Assembly: GCF_000715075.1 (NCBI RefSeq) | Contig: NC_134093.1 | Location: 96,084,826 to 96,148,825 of the forward strand | From: Nicotiana tabacum | Lineage: Eukaryota; Streptophyta; Magnoliopsida; Solanales; Solanaceae | DNA length: 64,000 bases | Direction of reading: 5' to 3' | Part shown: in pieces, positions 1 to 11,834 of the stretch | Position numbering within the stretch: position 1 is the stretch's first letter | Layout: each line of letters starts with the position of its first letter | Program-made: the position numbers and the translations under genes | The notes under the pieces: generated by a model | Databases searched by the model: none | Seen by the model: only the letters and a program-made list of their open reading frames with translations | Told to the model about the DNA's origin: nothing

Positions 1-307
1 TAAAGTTAATAAATATGGAGCACTTCATATTTAACTAAATATTACTTTCCATAAGAGAATCACAAATATTTCTAGTCATTTTAAAAGAAAATTCTATAAA
101 AATCTTTCAAGCATATATAAAAATTATATATTTATATGTCGGTTTGATTCGGATTTTTTTTACTCAATAACAAACCAAATCAAACCAAACCTAATCGGGG
201 TTTTTAATCGACTTGGTGCAGTTTTTCGGTTCAGTTTGTACACCCCTAGTTATCGCGACAAGCGCTTAGTGTTTGCAAAGACTTCCTAGATCAGCACGAT
301 CGCAACC
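1..307. repeat. AT-rich repeat remnant, no gene
   Basis: No coding potential is visible. The stretch is AT-rich, with pyrimidine and purine runs typical of decayed plant repeats. Its last 60 bases, rich in GCGA/CGAT words, resemble gypsy LTR sequence and appear to continue at 2918 after the solo LTR, so this is probably an older LTR that was the insertion target. Confidence 0.4.
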
Positions 308-1067
308 TGTCACGACCCAAAAATCCTAACATATCGTGATGGCGCCTATCTCAATATTAGGCAAGCCGACAACCTCAATAAGCCACATTTTCTCTTAAGT
401 TTGAAAATATAATATTTGAATTTTTTAGAAAATCACACAAATCACTGATATAAAATACATTCCCAAAACCTGGTGTCACTTAATACATGAGTATCTAAAT
501 GATAACAAAGACTAACTGATAAAAACACTGTCTGAAAAAAAAAGTAGAACAGTACAACAACTGAAAAGAAGAGAGTCAAGGTCTGCAGACGCCAAGTAGC
601 TACCTCGATAGTCTCCACAAATAAAGCTCCAAAAAAAAACTAGCAACTTTGTGTCCGAAGGTATTTGGATCTGCACATGAGGTGCAAGGTGTAGTATGAG
701 TACAACCAACTCAGGAAGTAACAAAATTAAATAAAGAGTTGAAAATAGTGACGAGCTTCACAGCTGAGTCCAATTACAGTAATTTCCAACATAAGATTTA
801 GGGCATGCTTTCATGTTCAACATTTAACCCTCAACAGTAATTTTATATCAAGTTCGATTGAAAAAGAAGATAATATCTTTCAGAAATTTTCAACATAGTA
901 ATATATGACAATTGTAGTGCAATAAGCATGAAATCATATGCATCCTCTCAGGACCACAGTCACTCAGTCATTTCATTCACTCAGCACTCACATTCGCACT
1001 CAGTAAGTACCTGCGCTCATTGAGGATGTACAGACTCCGGAGGGGCTCCTACAGCCCAAGCGCTATA

Positions 1068-1187
1068 ATCCGCACGGCCAACTCACGTGTTGCACAGACA
1101 ACTCACGTGTTATAGTATCAATATCTGGATCCGCACGACCAACTCACGTGCTGCACGAACAACTCACGTGCTATAGTATCAATATCT
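1068..1187. repeat. Two 58-bp tandem repeats with four CACGTG G-boxes, inside the solo LTR
   Basis: Two imperfect units each contain two copies of ACTCACGTG and end in the shared phrase TATAGTATCAATATCT. CACGTG is the core of the plant G-box bound by bZIP and bHLH factors. Any regulatory role is inference from the motif. Confidence 0.7.
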
Positions 1188-2309
1188 CACAATTAGGCCC
1201 TCGGCCTCACTCAATCATAAATCTCTCTAGTCTCTCGGGCTCTCAATAATCATGGAATCAACCCAAACAACAATGATATGATGCATCAATAATGAACAAT
1301 AGAGACTGAAATAAAATAAACAAGTAAACTGTGACTGAGTACAAAATAATAATTAAGCAGATAGTTCAACATTTACACGACCTCTGTGGATCTCTACAGT
1401 GCCAACATATAATCTAAACATGATTTGTGGTGCAATTTCTCTACTACATGGAGAATGTATAGATAACAACAGATTATTCAACTACACAGTTCCATGAAAT
1501 TTGACCAAGTCATAATTTTCTACGGTGCACGCCCATATGCCCGTCACCTAGCATGTGCTTCATCTCAAAACCGATCACATAACACAAAAATTCGGGATTT
1601 CATACCTTCATAACCAAATTTAAAACTGTTACTTACCTCAACTCGTGTAATTCTTTATTCTGCTATGCCCTTGCCACGAGAATTGGTCTCTGAAAGTCTC
1701 GTATTTCGTCACAATTAATCCGATTCAGTCAATACCATTTATTGTAATTAATTCCATAAGGAAATACTAATTTTTCAATAAAAAACTGAAATTGACTCAA
1801 AAATCGCCCGTGGGGCCCACATCTTGGAACCCGACAAAAGTTATAAAATATGAACGCTCATCTAACCACGAGTCCAACCATACAAATTTCACCAAATTCC
1901 TACATCAACTCGACCCTCAAATCTTTAATTAAAGTCTTTGAAGATTTCTACCATTTTCAAACCAATCTTTACCCATTTGAACTCAACAATCTTTCCATAA
2001 ACCTTATTGATACGTATAAATAATACTCTTATACCCAAGAATCATACTCTTAATCACCCATCTTTACCCAAACTCGAAATTGAAGACTAGGGATTAAAAC
2101 CTTTTCTCTTGGGTGAAGATCTTGTGATATTTCCTTGTTGGATTTCAAAGCTTGAACAAGATGTTGATGAACAAAGCACTTGAGTTTCTTCCTCTCTCTA
2201 GAACACTCTCCCTTCTCTTTAAAAATGTCGGTTTTTTGCTCCAAAATGAGTTTCAAGGGCTATAAATCGAAGTTGGGTCGGGTCAAAAATTAGAAAGAAT
2301 TGAAATCAC

Positions 2310-2545
2310 GACGCAAATTTGCGATCGCATAACACGTATGCGGTCCGCAAACTAACCGCATAATTGAAGCTCCATAACGAGGGTCGCCTGGATAGGTCTG
2401 CGGTGATTATGTGGCACCGCAGAACAGGTCTGTGGTCGCATAATGCACCGCATATTTTCTGAAATCTTGCCTCACATCGGCTTCACTCTGCAGCCATTAT
2501 GCGGTCCGCAAAGTGATTCTACGACCGCATAGTAGGCCATAGAAA
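2310..2545. repeat. Cluster of GCGGTCCGCA-like palindromes in the solo LTR
   Basis: Words such as GCGGTCCGCA, ACCGCATA and GACCGCATA recur, interrupted by variable spacer. The cluster lies about 0.4-0.6 kb inside the sense-strand start of the LTR. Other LTRs of this window hold a different short repeat in a comparable place. Confidence 0.6.
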
Positions 2546-2917
2546 TGTCCTCTTCTGCCGAAAATTTTTCTTTACTCCTCAGTGCCATTGTTCAACCCAA
2601 AAAGTTCGAGCCGCGGCGAGCAAGCTCGCCGCGAGAAATTTCTATAACCTTTGTACCAATTGATCCACCTCGGCACCACAAAACCTTAATTTACTTAGCA
2701 AAAATTCTCCGGAGTCATTACACATAAGTCAACATCCGGTCAACCCTTTTCAACTTAAATTCTAAACCTTGGAACTAAGTGTTCTAAATCATTCCAAAAC
2801 CTCACGGGACCCGAACCAAGTACCTTGGCAAGTCAAATAACAATTGTAAATTAAAATTTGAACAGTAAATGGGGAAACAGAGTTATAATACTCAAAACGA
2901 CCGATCGGGTCGTTACA

Positions 2918-3468
2918 CAAGCTAGTGTCCCGTGATCACGAGACACCAAATATCACCAAAAATATGCATTTTCATTTTGGGTTTAATGTATGCTGAAATA
3001 CCTTTAAGTCTTGGGATTCAACTAAACCATTCAGACAAGTCTCAAACAGTTATACCAACTTATGTATATGCTCGAAACGCAAATATAAATCACAAATACT
3101 AGAAATGAGGGGTTAATTTTTTTATAACATATTAATAATATAAAAAAGCTTCAGAGACATCTATTGTGCTGAAATTTGTATTTCAAATTAATTATAAATT
3201 TTTTGTACAATGCAAAGAGGAATTTTATATTGCTGTGGTCCTTCAATATTTTATAAATTGCATTACAAAAGAGGGTTAGTGTCACAAGAGATGTTATTTA
3301 CGGTTTTACACAAGAATTAATGTTTACTAATTAATTAAAGTTTCAAAGTTTCCAATTTCCGATATGAATTATTTCCTTCTTTTTTTTTTTTATTAGCACG
3401 ATATATGGAATAATAATATTTTTCTTATACTCGGCAATTTTACCAACAGTACATCCCAACTACCGGAG
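2918..3468. other. LTR remnant, then AT-rich 5' flank of the COV-like gene
   Basis: The first 180 bases look like continuation of the LTR interrupted at 308. The rest is AT-rich and contains no ORF. TATA-like sequence near 3400 could serve the gene that starts at 3469, but no promoter can be assigned firmly. Confidence 0.35.
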
Positions 3469-6269
3469 ATGGGAACGATGAGATCAGAGAAGGATAGAGA
3501 TCTGGAACGTCTGATTCCGGTGGGAACCTTAGCCTTAGAGATCAATGGTTCTAAATCCTCTTCGCCTTCTGAATCTCCCTCAGCTTCCTCGTCCCTTTCT
3601 CATTCCTCCGGCAAAGAGGTCGCTTTATCTCTCTCTTCTCACCCTTTCGAACACATAATAAATATACGTAGCGGATTCAGAATTTAGACGTTGTGGATTT
3701 TGAGTTGAGCCAGTGATTCTAAAATGTATATCTAATTCTATCGAAAATAGTGTAAGCTACTATAATTATGTGTTGTTGGATTATAAATATTAATCATGGA
3801 TTGGTATGATATGCATGGGACCCTTCCGTTAAGTTTGTTTTTTGTGTTTAATTTTCCTCTAAATTGTTTTTCTTGGCAGGCATTTGGCAAAGTAATTCAT
3901 AGCTGGATTTCAAAAAAATTTATTAGCGGATGGTTAGTTCCCTAATTCTGCTAAAATATCTCTTTAATTCCTTAAAGTCTCTTTTTTTTTTTTTTTTTTT
4001 TGGTTTTGTTTGTGCATACTCGCATAATGTATTACTTTGTAGATGTTGCATTATTGCTACATGGAGAGAATTGGGAAAGTGAAGAAACATTCTTTTATTT
4101 TTCTGGAGAGAATTGGGAAAGTGAAGAAACATTCTTTTATTTTTCTTACTATTCATAGCAAATACCACAACATTTGGAAGTTATCAAATTATGTGGGATT
4201 CAGGTAGGAGCATGTTAGACATGAATTGAGTTAGGGGAAAATAAATAAATAGCAGTAGGATAGGTAAAATGAGGTAGGCCACATTTTATATTGTGAACTC
4301 TCTTATCTCTCATCACCTAATCTTCTCTATACTGATAGAATATTGTACAGATTTCCATTCTTGAAATATTGACATAATTTTGATAAATGCTGTATTATTG
4401 TCTTATGTTTAACTTCTTTCATGAATAAGAAATATAAACTCTTAAAAATCTTATTTTGTCTTTTATTGTCTTTTGCAGTGTCATCTTATTTCCCATAGCC
4501 ATAACCTTCTACCTTACTTGGAAACTCATTAATTTTGTGGATGGCTTCTTTTCTCCAATCTATAATCATCTTGGAATTGATGTATTTGGTCAGTACTACT
4601 TTCCTATTCTTTTTAGAAATTTAAGATCTTAAACATGTTATAATATGTGCATAACTATAAAAACTACATATTAAGCATAAAACGTGAAGTTAAAGTTAAA
4701 TTGTTTTAATATCATTTTAGGACAGACCAATAAAAAAATAGTGATACATAAATTTGAATGAATGGAGTATTTAACTTGTTTAATTTTGAGGGAAAATAGT
4801 TCAGTTGACCCATAGGTCACAAGGTCACGGGTAACCTTGGAGTAACAATAAAGTTGTCTCCGTGTGACCTATAGGTCACGAGTTCTAACCGTGGAAGCAA
4901 CCTCTAATGCTTGCATTAGGGGAGACTGTCTACATCACACCCCTTGCGGTGCGGTCCTTCTCCGCACCTTGTGTGAACACGAGATGCTTTGTACGTTTGT
5001 TCAATACTTGAATAGTTTGATTTTTATTTTATTTTTTTTTATGAACAAGTGCTGTATCTCACATAACTATTTCTATTCACAGGTCTTGGATTTTTGACCT
5101 CCTTAATTTTCATATTCTTGGTTGGGGTGTCCATGTCCTCATGGTTAGGTTCTTCTCTTCTTAGTTTAGGAGAATGGTTCATCAAAAAAATGCCCCTTAT
5201 GAGTTATATCTACACTGCTTCAAAGCAAATTAGTCGAGCAATTTCACCAGGTAATTAAACCAATTTTTTTTAATTAAAAGTTGATTATGAATATTCCAAA
5301 TTATATTAAACAGAATGCAGTAAATAAATTGTTTCAGATGAGGATTCACATGCCTTTAAAGAAGTGGCCATCATAAGGCATCCACGACTTGGGGAATATG
5401 CATTTGGCTTCATTACTTCAACTATTATTCTTCGTAAGAGTACAGGTGCAGAGGAAGTTTGCTGTGTTTATGTTCCCACTAATCACCTTTACCTTGGAGA
5501 TATATTCCTTGTCAATTCTAAGGATATTATGAGGCCCAATCTCTCTGTTAGGGAGGGGATAGGTAAGAGTTTAAACTTCAACTTTCTCGTGAAGTCTGTT
5601 TGGTAAAACAAAAGTCATTTTTTATTTGTAAAATTTAATTTTTGGAAACATATTAGGCTTTTCGTTGGTGAGTGCAAAATACTTTCGAAAGAATTTACCA
5701 ATTTTTTGATGGAATTTTTGAGTATTAACAATAATGTCTAGATATTAGTTATAACTAATATTAAGAAGTTAAAAGTTAAAATAAATTGTAACCAAAATGA
5801 CTTGCGCCCATGTAGAAAATATTTTCTAATAACCAAACACCACAAAATGGAAGGGGAGTCTTGGTGCAACGGTAAAGTTGGCTCCGTGTGACCTATAAGT
5901 CGCAGGTTAGAACAGTGAAAGCAGTCATTAGTGCTTGTATTATGGTAGGTTGTTTATATCATATTCCTTGGAGTGCGGGCCTTCCCTGAACCTTGAAAAA
6001 ATATGAGATGTCTTGTGCATCGGATTGCCCTTTAACTAAACACCAGAAAATATTATTTTCTAAAAATTATTTTCTTAGAAAATAACTTATGTCATACCAA
6101 ACAGTTCAATTATATCTCAGGATGATATATGTAGTGGTCACCTTTACTTTTAAATGTTGCAGAAATTGTTATCTCTGGAGGCATGTCTGTACCCAAGATT
6201 TTGACCATAGTGGATGTGCAATCTATTCTATCTCCAAGAGTTGGAAAATTTGCTATTCCTCAAGTTTGA
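3469..6269 (+). CDS. COV1/LIKE-COV family membrane protein (DUF502), six exons
   Basis: Exons 3469-3618, 3880-3932, 4479-4588, 5083-5250, 5338-5562 and 6163-6269 join in frame to 270 residues. All five introns begin GT and end AG. The length matches Arabidopsis COV1, about 268 residues. The N-terminus is Ser-rich. Exon 2 gives a segment like AFGKVIHSWISKKFISG, exon 3 a hydrophobic helix (about residues 70-90), exon 4 a second helix starting GFLTSLIFIFLVG, and exon 5 the conserved soluble part with RHPRLGEYAFGF and VPTNHLYLGD. The product ends VGKFAIPQV. COV proteins are integral membrane proteins of the trans-Golgi network that affect vascular patterning and protein sorting; that role is known for the family, not shown here. 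No stop or frameshift is visible, so this is probably a working host gene. I cannot separate COV1 from its LCV paralogues without alignment. Confidence 0.9.
4062..4145. repeat. Exact 42-bp tandem duplication in intron 2
   Basis: Two identical 42-bp units, each beginning TGGAGAGAATTGGG, sit back to back. The intron is otherwise single-copy in appearance. A simple recent slippage or repair duplication explains it. Confidence 0.9.
4833..4998 (+). mobile_element. Au-type SINE in intron 3
   Basis: It resembles the Au SINE family: CTTGGAGTAAC near the A-box position, GTGTGACC...GGTCACGAGTTC near the B box, then a GC-rich stretch with TGCGGTCCTTCTCCG. SINEs of this type are tRNA-derived and moved by LINE machinery. 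Target duplications are not obvious. The sequence before it (4813-4832) looks like a fragment of a second SINE B-box region. Confidence 0.7.
5596..6104. mobile_element. MITE-like element with inverted termini in intron 5
   Basis: The left end CTGTTTGGTAAAACA and the right end, which reads CTGTTTGGTATGACA on the other strand, form inverted repeats of about 25 bp. The interior is AT-rich and non-coding. No clear target duplication was found. A SINE is nested at 5849-6032. Confidence 0.6.
5849..6032 (+). mobile_element. Au-type SINE nested in the MITE, 19-bp target duplication
   Basis: It starts GGAAGGGGAGTCTTGGTG, has an A-box-like stretch at about 5862 and a B-box-like GGTTAGAAC at about 5903, and ends near GGATTGCCC. 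It is flanked by direct repeats of 19 bp with two mismatches, at 5830-5848 and 6033-6051. That is the expected signature of LINE-mediated insertion. Confidence 0.85.
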
Positions 6270-6940
6270 TGATCAAACTGTTTCTACATCAGTATCCGTT
6301 GACAAATGTTAGAGTTGGGGAGGATGAACTGGACCAGTAAATTGGATGTTGGCTACCTTGACTTGCTGTTAATATTATTTAATAGATAGCCTCCCAGTAG
6401 ATAATACTTTTAGCTCTGCTTCTCCTGATTCTCTTGTGGTCCCTACGTGAATGCATAATGTTTTGTGCATCGTTTGCCCTTTTAAGAGCTAGCATATAAT
6501 GAGTAAGAAATATACCACATCGACTAGAGTGCGAGTTGCAATGTATTTTGAACTGAAAGCTTAACTTAAATACACAATGCTTATTAGAAGCTTTGTTTTG
6601 TAAATTTTGTCTCTCCCTTCAAATAAGTCTTTTGATATTATTGGAGTTTGATGGGCTTAAATGGAGCAATATGAACAGTGAAGATTCATACGGCCAATTT
6701 CAACTTACTTGAAATTGAGGCGCAATTAATATTCTTGTTGTTTATTTATTTGTTATATCGATCATCTAATTTCATCATCAGTGCCAATAAACTATTTGCG
6801 TGTTTACCCTAAAAAATAGATAACAATTGAATTTATATGTGGTTTTAATGATATGTGGATTAATTCAATACGAGTGATTAATGTCGTTAGACTAAGCAAA
6901 TGAAAAATGTACTAGATGACCAAACCAATGATAGGGGTGA
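6270..6940 (+). other. Putative 3' UTR and downstream flank of the COV-like gene
   Basis: No ORF of note. A short piece at about 6436-6482 (ATGTTTTGTGCATCG then TTTGCCC) matches the 3' end of the SINEs in the introns and is probably a truncated third copy. The polyadenylation site cannot be placed. Confidence 0.4.
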
Positions 6941-7818
6941 TTCCGAGCTCGTTTGATGGCTCGATGAAGAACCCGCCCTCGATTCCAAGCTTATACTTAT
7001 GAAGAACTTAAGAACAATAATAAGAACTTTGAACAACAAAGAGAATTAAAATAAATTATCTTGATATGCGTGTTACAATGTGTCCCCTGAATAATAATCT
7101 TTTCCCTTTATATAGTAGAGGAGTTTTACCCTAAGTACAATTCTAAGAAGGTAAAAATCTTCGATTTCGCTAATTACTGATTTTCTGCCGATACGGGCCG
7201 AGATTCATGCCGTGATATCCGGTTGGGCATGGACATCACGTTCTTCTGTTAGTTATGTGCAGCTATTTGATAATGCCCTCCGAAGTCTTAATCCTCGAAC
7301 CGGACCCGGAGGACATAGCCCTGATACCCCCAAGGGCAGATGTTTTGCCCGAGACCCGATACGAGGGCTCCTCGCTCTGACTCCGATTCATTACGGTCAC
7401 GTTCCTGCTCCATTTGGTTTACCGGGAGATCGAGGTGTTCAACGGGTCCTATTTTACCCGTATACAGATAGTCCCCCCGTTTCTCAGAGAGTAAGTTTGC
7501 CGAAACGATGGGAAACGACAGATGACTCTGGTTCCTTCCTTCGTACGTTATGACGAGGGAGCCGAAACGTCCCATCAATCACGTCGTTCTGACTTCGGAC
7601 ACGTGTCGCTCACCGGCAGGTTGCATCCGAATACGAAGCGTCGGCTATTTCCCTATAAAAGCTTCCTCCTTTTATCCTTTTTCTACTTTTCGAACAAATC
7701 ACTACCTTCGAGCTTTCTAGCCATCATCAAACCTTCTTCAAACCTTCATATCTTCATCCTTGTTCTTCAATTTCCATAGCAATTTCCAGATTTCTCAAAT
7801 TTTTAAACACTCCCCCAC
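6941..7818 (+). mobile_element. LTR/leader of a Tat-like gypsy element
   Basis: The phrase ACAGATAGTCCCCCCG (about 7464) recurs as ACAGATAGTCCCCCTG at about 27,095, in front of another element of the same gag family. A TATA box, CCCTATAAAAGC, lies at about 7650. The gag begins just after. Short open frames on both strands across 7212-7779 are LTR sequence, not genes. The outer LTR end was not located. Confidence 0.6.
7645..7665 (+). promoter_or_regulatory. TATA box of the Tat-like LTR
   Basis: CTATAAAAGC lies about 170 bases upstream of the first gag ATG and is followed by a pyrimidine-rich leader. This is the expected place for the LTR promoter. Confidence 0.5.
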
Positions 7819-9018
7819 ATGACAATGGCAAAACATCGAAAACCGTTCCTTAACAAGTTGCCTTTTTATCTTCTCAACCGGCCGCTGGTACTGAACCGGT
7901 TAACCCTGAGGTGGTTGCCCTCGAAACAGCTTCCCCCGTCATGGCTGCTAACGAACCGGCCGTCGAGCCTCCCTTGTCAGCGTTCATCCCTGGGGGCTGC
8001 TAAATTGCAGATGACTTTAAAGTCGAGAAACCCTTGCGCAGACATGACCGGGGCTGCTAAATTGCAGATGACGTTTTTCCCATAGTTCGTAAGAACTACA
8101 ATTGGGAAGGCAAGAATGTAGTAGTCCCCGGGCCCGAGGACGCCGTTACTACCCACGTGGAGGGGTACTTAAGTGTTTACACTTATCCCTTCATGTTGGG
8201 CCTGATGGATCCGATCGTTCTAGATTTTTACAAGAGGTACGAGGTGTGTATCGGGCAAATCCACCCATCATTGTGGAGGATCGTGACCCTCCTTCGTTAC
8301 TTCGTGAACAAGACCGAGTTTCGTCGGTTCACGATCAACCACATGCTTCGATTATTCAATCCCCGGATGTTTCGATGGGGACTGATCAAGCTTACTCGTC
8401 GGGCCAGCAAGGTCGTCTTCTCCAGTATCGACGAAGACCGAGACCGGGGTTGGCAGGGACACTTTGTCCGAGTGAAGACCGAGGATTTGATCCCTTCGGA
8501 ATACATGTCATTCCTTGAGAAGTGGAATGCGTCTCTTAAGTGCAACTCCATCTCTCAACATAAATAATTCTTCTCCTTTCATTTCTATCTTCTCATTTAT
8601 GCTTGTGGCTATGCAGATGTCACCCGGGTTCCGAATGCGGATCCCCGGTTAAAGAAGTGGATCGAGGGCATCTGTATTCAGATGGCCTACTTCGAGCACA
8701 CATGGCACAGACTCTCGAAGGGCCGATGAGAGGTTTATTCTCATGGTAAGGCCTCTTTTCGAGTAGCCAACACTATTTATTTACCTTCTCTTATAATAAC
8801 TCCTCTTCCTTCTTGGTTATTGCAGGTTTGCCTAAGACCACCGAACTTAGGCCTTCAGAAGGGGATGAAGATGTGCTCCCGCCCGTTGATCCCTCCGTTT
8901 CTACCACAGAGGGGAAAAAAAGAGGAAAATAAAACCCTCGGGCTCCCCGAGCTCTGAGGCGAAGAAACCGAAGAAGCGAGTGCTCCGCAAGCCCAAGAGG
9001 GGCTTTAGTTCCTGGGTG
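7819..9018 (+). pseudogene. Tat-like gypsy gag, array copy 1 (broken)
   Basis: This is a 'putative gypsy type transposon' gag (the family often labelled Transposase_28). The first ATG is one base out of frame with the body, which begins near ETASPVMAANEP and contains stops near 7998 and 8059. The conserved block (about 8115-8535) includes VEGYLSVYTYPF, DEDRDRGW and EKWNAS. Two introns can be inferred by comparison with copies 2 and 3, but the first donor here is TTAAGT instead of GTAAGT. A TGA at 8726 replaces the Trp codon of KGRW. The copy ends at 9024, where a solo LTR is inserted. Gag would form the particle core. This copy cannot. Confidence 0.7.
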
Positions 9019-9736
9019 TGTCACTGTAACGACCCGGCCGGTCATTTCGAGAGTTATAACCCTGTTTTCCCCATTCCTATTTCTTTTTGTGCTATTCAGC
9101 TATATTATGTTATATCGGGTTAGTTGTTCGAGTCCGAAAAAAACTCGGGGTGAAATGAGACACTTAGTCTCATAATTGAAAATCTTTAAGTTAGAAAAGT
9201 GGACCGGATATGGACCTATATGTAAACGACCTCGGATTTGAATTTTGATGAATACAATAGCTCCGTATGGTGATTTTGGGCTTAGGAGCGTGTCCGGAAT
9301 ATTATTTAGAAGTCCGTAGAGGAATTAGGCTTGAAATGCCGAAAGTTTTATTTTGAGAAGTTTGACCGGGGGGTTAATTTTTTGATATCGGGGTCGGAAT
9401 CTGATTCTAAAAATTGGAATACCTCTGTTATGTCATTTAGGATTTGTGTGCAAAATTTGAGGTCAATCGTATGTGATTTGATAGGTTCCGGAGTTGTTTG
9501 TAGAAATTAGAAATTTCAAAGTTCATTAGGCTTGAATTGGGGTGTAATTCATGGTTTTAGCGTTGTTTGAGGTGATTTGAGGATTCGACTAAGTTCGTAT
9601 GATGTTTTAGGACTTGTTGGTATATTTGGTTGAGGTCCCGAGGGCCTCGGGTGAGTTTCGGATGGTTAACGGATCAAAAATTGAACTAGAACAGCTGCTG
9701 CAATTTCCTTCTGTTGGAAATTTGCTTCTGCCCAAA

Positions 9737-9925
9737 ATCGAGCCCAGATCGAGCTCATGGTCGATGGCCACGATCGAAGCCCAGATCGAACTCAAGGTCG
9801 AGGGCCACGATCGAGCCCAGGGTCGAGGGTCACGTTCGAAGGCTGGGAAGAAGACATAATCGAGGGCCAGGACCGAGAACCAGGATCGAGGACCTCGATC
9901 GAAGGCCAAGATCGAGGCAGAACCG
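9737..9925. repeat. GATCGAG-type minisatellite in the solo LTR
   Basis: GATCGAG, GGTCGAGG and CACGATCGA words repeat about every 10-20 bases through this stretch. It sits about 0.7-0.9 kb from the LTR start. Overlapping open frames on both strands exist only because of the repeat. Confidence 0.75.
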
Positions 9926-11077
9926 AGGATGTCTGGGCAGAATTATAAAAATGGGGGCTTCGTCCCATTTGCCATTTTTGACAAATTGGAGCTTGGGGAG
10001 AGGCGATTTTTGTTATATTTTCAAGGAAAACTTGAGGTAAGCCCCTTGTGATCATTTCTACTCCATAATAGTGAATTATCATCGAGTAATCCGACTAGAT
10101 TACATGATTTTGAGGTGTAAATCAGAGATTGAAACTTAGAAATTTGGAATTTTGATTTGTATAGTTGAGGGTCGAGTTAAGGTCGGATTTTGGTAAAATT
10201 GGTATGGGTAGACTCGTGGTTGAATGGGCTTTCGGATTTTATAACTTTTGTCGGGTTCCGAGACGTGGGCCCCACAGGCGATATTTGAGCCAATTTCGGG
10301 TTTTGGTCTAATTTTGAAGCTTTTCTTGTGGAATTCATTCCATTAGCATATATTGATGGTATTATACTGATTGTGAATAGATTTGGAGCATTTGGAGGCC
10401 GAGTCCAGAGGCAAGAGCATTGTGGGGTAGAGATTTGGCCGGTTTGAGGTAAGTAACGATTGTAAATCTAGTCCTGAGGGTATGAAACCTCGGATTTTGT
10501 ATCATTCTACTATTTTTAGTAACGCACATGCTAGGTGACGGGCGTGTGGGCGTGCACTGTTGGGGATTTGTGACTTGGTCCATCCCGTAGCCACTGTAAA
10601 GTTGCATACTTTGTTGAAACCATTGATACTTATATGATTTAGAAAGATTTTTTGTAAATTGGGCTGAATGCCATGTTTGGGCCTTGCGCCAATGCTATTT
10701 GGACACTTAGGGGCTGTTTCTTACCATCCTCTCATTATTTTCGATTAAAAATTTATACTCAGTCATATTTATACTTGTTTACCGCATAACTCAGTTTAAT
10801 GACTCTATTTTGATGTATATAAATGTTTTGGGCCGAATGCCCTATTTTACTGAAATGCCCGAGAGGCTTGAGTTACTTATGACTGAGTGAGGCCGAGGGC
10901 CTGATTTGTGAGGATGAGTGTGGATCGGGGCTGCCCGCCTGCAGCATACTTTATTATTATCGCACGTGAGTTATCCGTGCAGATTATAGCGCTTGGGCTG
11001 AAGGAGCCCCTCCGGAGTTTGTACACACCCCCAGTGAGTGCAGGTACCTACTGAGTGCTGAGTGCCGAGTGCTGAGT

Positions 11078-11175
11078 GACTGGGAGGCAAGTGTGATTGT
11101 GAGGTATGCCCGAGTGGCAAGAGTGATTGTGAGATATGCCCGAGTAGCACGAGTGACTGTGAGGTCTGCCCGAGT
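11078..11175. repeat. About 32-bp tandem repeats in the solo LTR
   Basis: Three imperfect units share GTGATTGTGAGGTATGCCCG followed by AGTGGCA or AGTAGCA. It is a local minisatellite with no sign of function. Confidence 0.7.
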
Positions 11176-11834
11176 GGATGTTTATGATTTCATCATTTTT
11201 TTTTATCACCTTTGCATTGATCCTTTGTTTGAAAAACTATTGGAAAATAAAAAAATGATTTTTATTGGAAATGGGTTTAAACGAGATGTTTGATTCAAAT
11301 CCTGATTTTTAAGGGCATGTGGTATTTTACTGAGATTTTCTGATATGAACGTTATATGCTTTATTGCTCGTCACTACTGCTCAGTCTTTATTTATTGTTG
11401 TTACTTACTGAGTTGGCGTACTCACGTTACTCCCTGCACCTTGTGTGCAGATCCAGGTGTGGCTGGACACGGTAGCAGTTATTGAGTGTTCTGGTTGCAG
11501 ATTTTCTTGGAGATAGCAAGGTAGCTGTTTGGCGATCGCAGCCCCTGCTCTTCTCCCTCTTATCTTCCTCTAGTAATATTTAGCTATTCTTCCAGGCTGA
11601 GTTAGCCTTGATATTATTAGACGGATCATAGTAGATGCTCATGACTAGTGACACCCCGATGTCGGGCTTTTCTTTTCCGCACTTCTGTTTTTCTTTGATT
11701 TGAACTCTTTAAATGGAGGTTTTTATGTTAGATAACCTTGAAATAAAAATATCATTTTGTTTTGGAAATGAGTCGGCTTGCCTAGTTCCACGATAGGCGC
11801 CATCACGACAGGGGGTTAGTTTTGGGTCGCGACA

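Larger units (their letters stand above)
308..2917 (-). mobile_element. Solo LTR of a Ty3/gypsy element (about 2.6 kb)
   Basis: The plus strand begins TGTCACGACCC and ends GGGTCGTTACA, so the element has TG...CA ends and its sense strand is the minus strand (TGTAACGACCC...). Near-matching 5-bp flanks, CAACC on the left and CAAGC on the right, look like a decayed target site duplication. No gag or pol lies inside, so this is a solo LTR. The same terminal sequences recur at 9025, 28206, 50715 and 53667, which defines a family of large-LTR gypsy elements in this window. Short open frames inside it are not supported as genes. Confidence 0.8.
9025..11834 (+). mobile_element. Solo gypsy LTR (2.81 kb) with perfect GTCAC target duplication
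   Basis: It starts TGTAACGACC and ends GTCGCGACA. GTCAC occurs at 9020-9024 and again at 11835-11839. The uninterrupted site GGGTGTGTCACGCC is present in the neighbouring array junctions near 12,911 and 14,000, so both ends are certain. No coding interior remains, so recombination between two LTRs or direct loss is implied. It is related by its termini to the LTRs at 308, 28206, 50715 and 53667. Confidence 0.95.

Noticed and set aside
4590..4775. Stowaway MITE in intron 3 of the COV-like gene
   Set aside because: Weak TACT-CC-like ends only; inverted repeats too poor to support.
7212..7779. Open frames of 85-113 codons on both strands before gag
   Set aside because: They lie in the LTR with its TATA box and have no family resemblance.
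8102..8518. 138-codon plus frame over gag copy 1 (and 12,005-12,415 over copy 2)
   Set aside because: Shadow of gag in another frame; the conserved block is in the frame that starts at 8157 or 11955.
9607..10082. Arg/Ser-rich frames on both strands
   Set aside because: Produced by the GATCGAG minisatellite.
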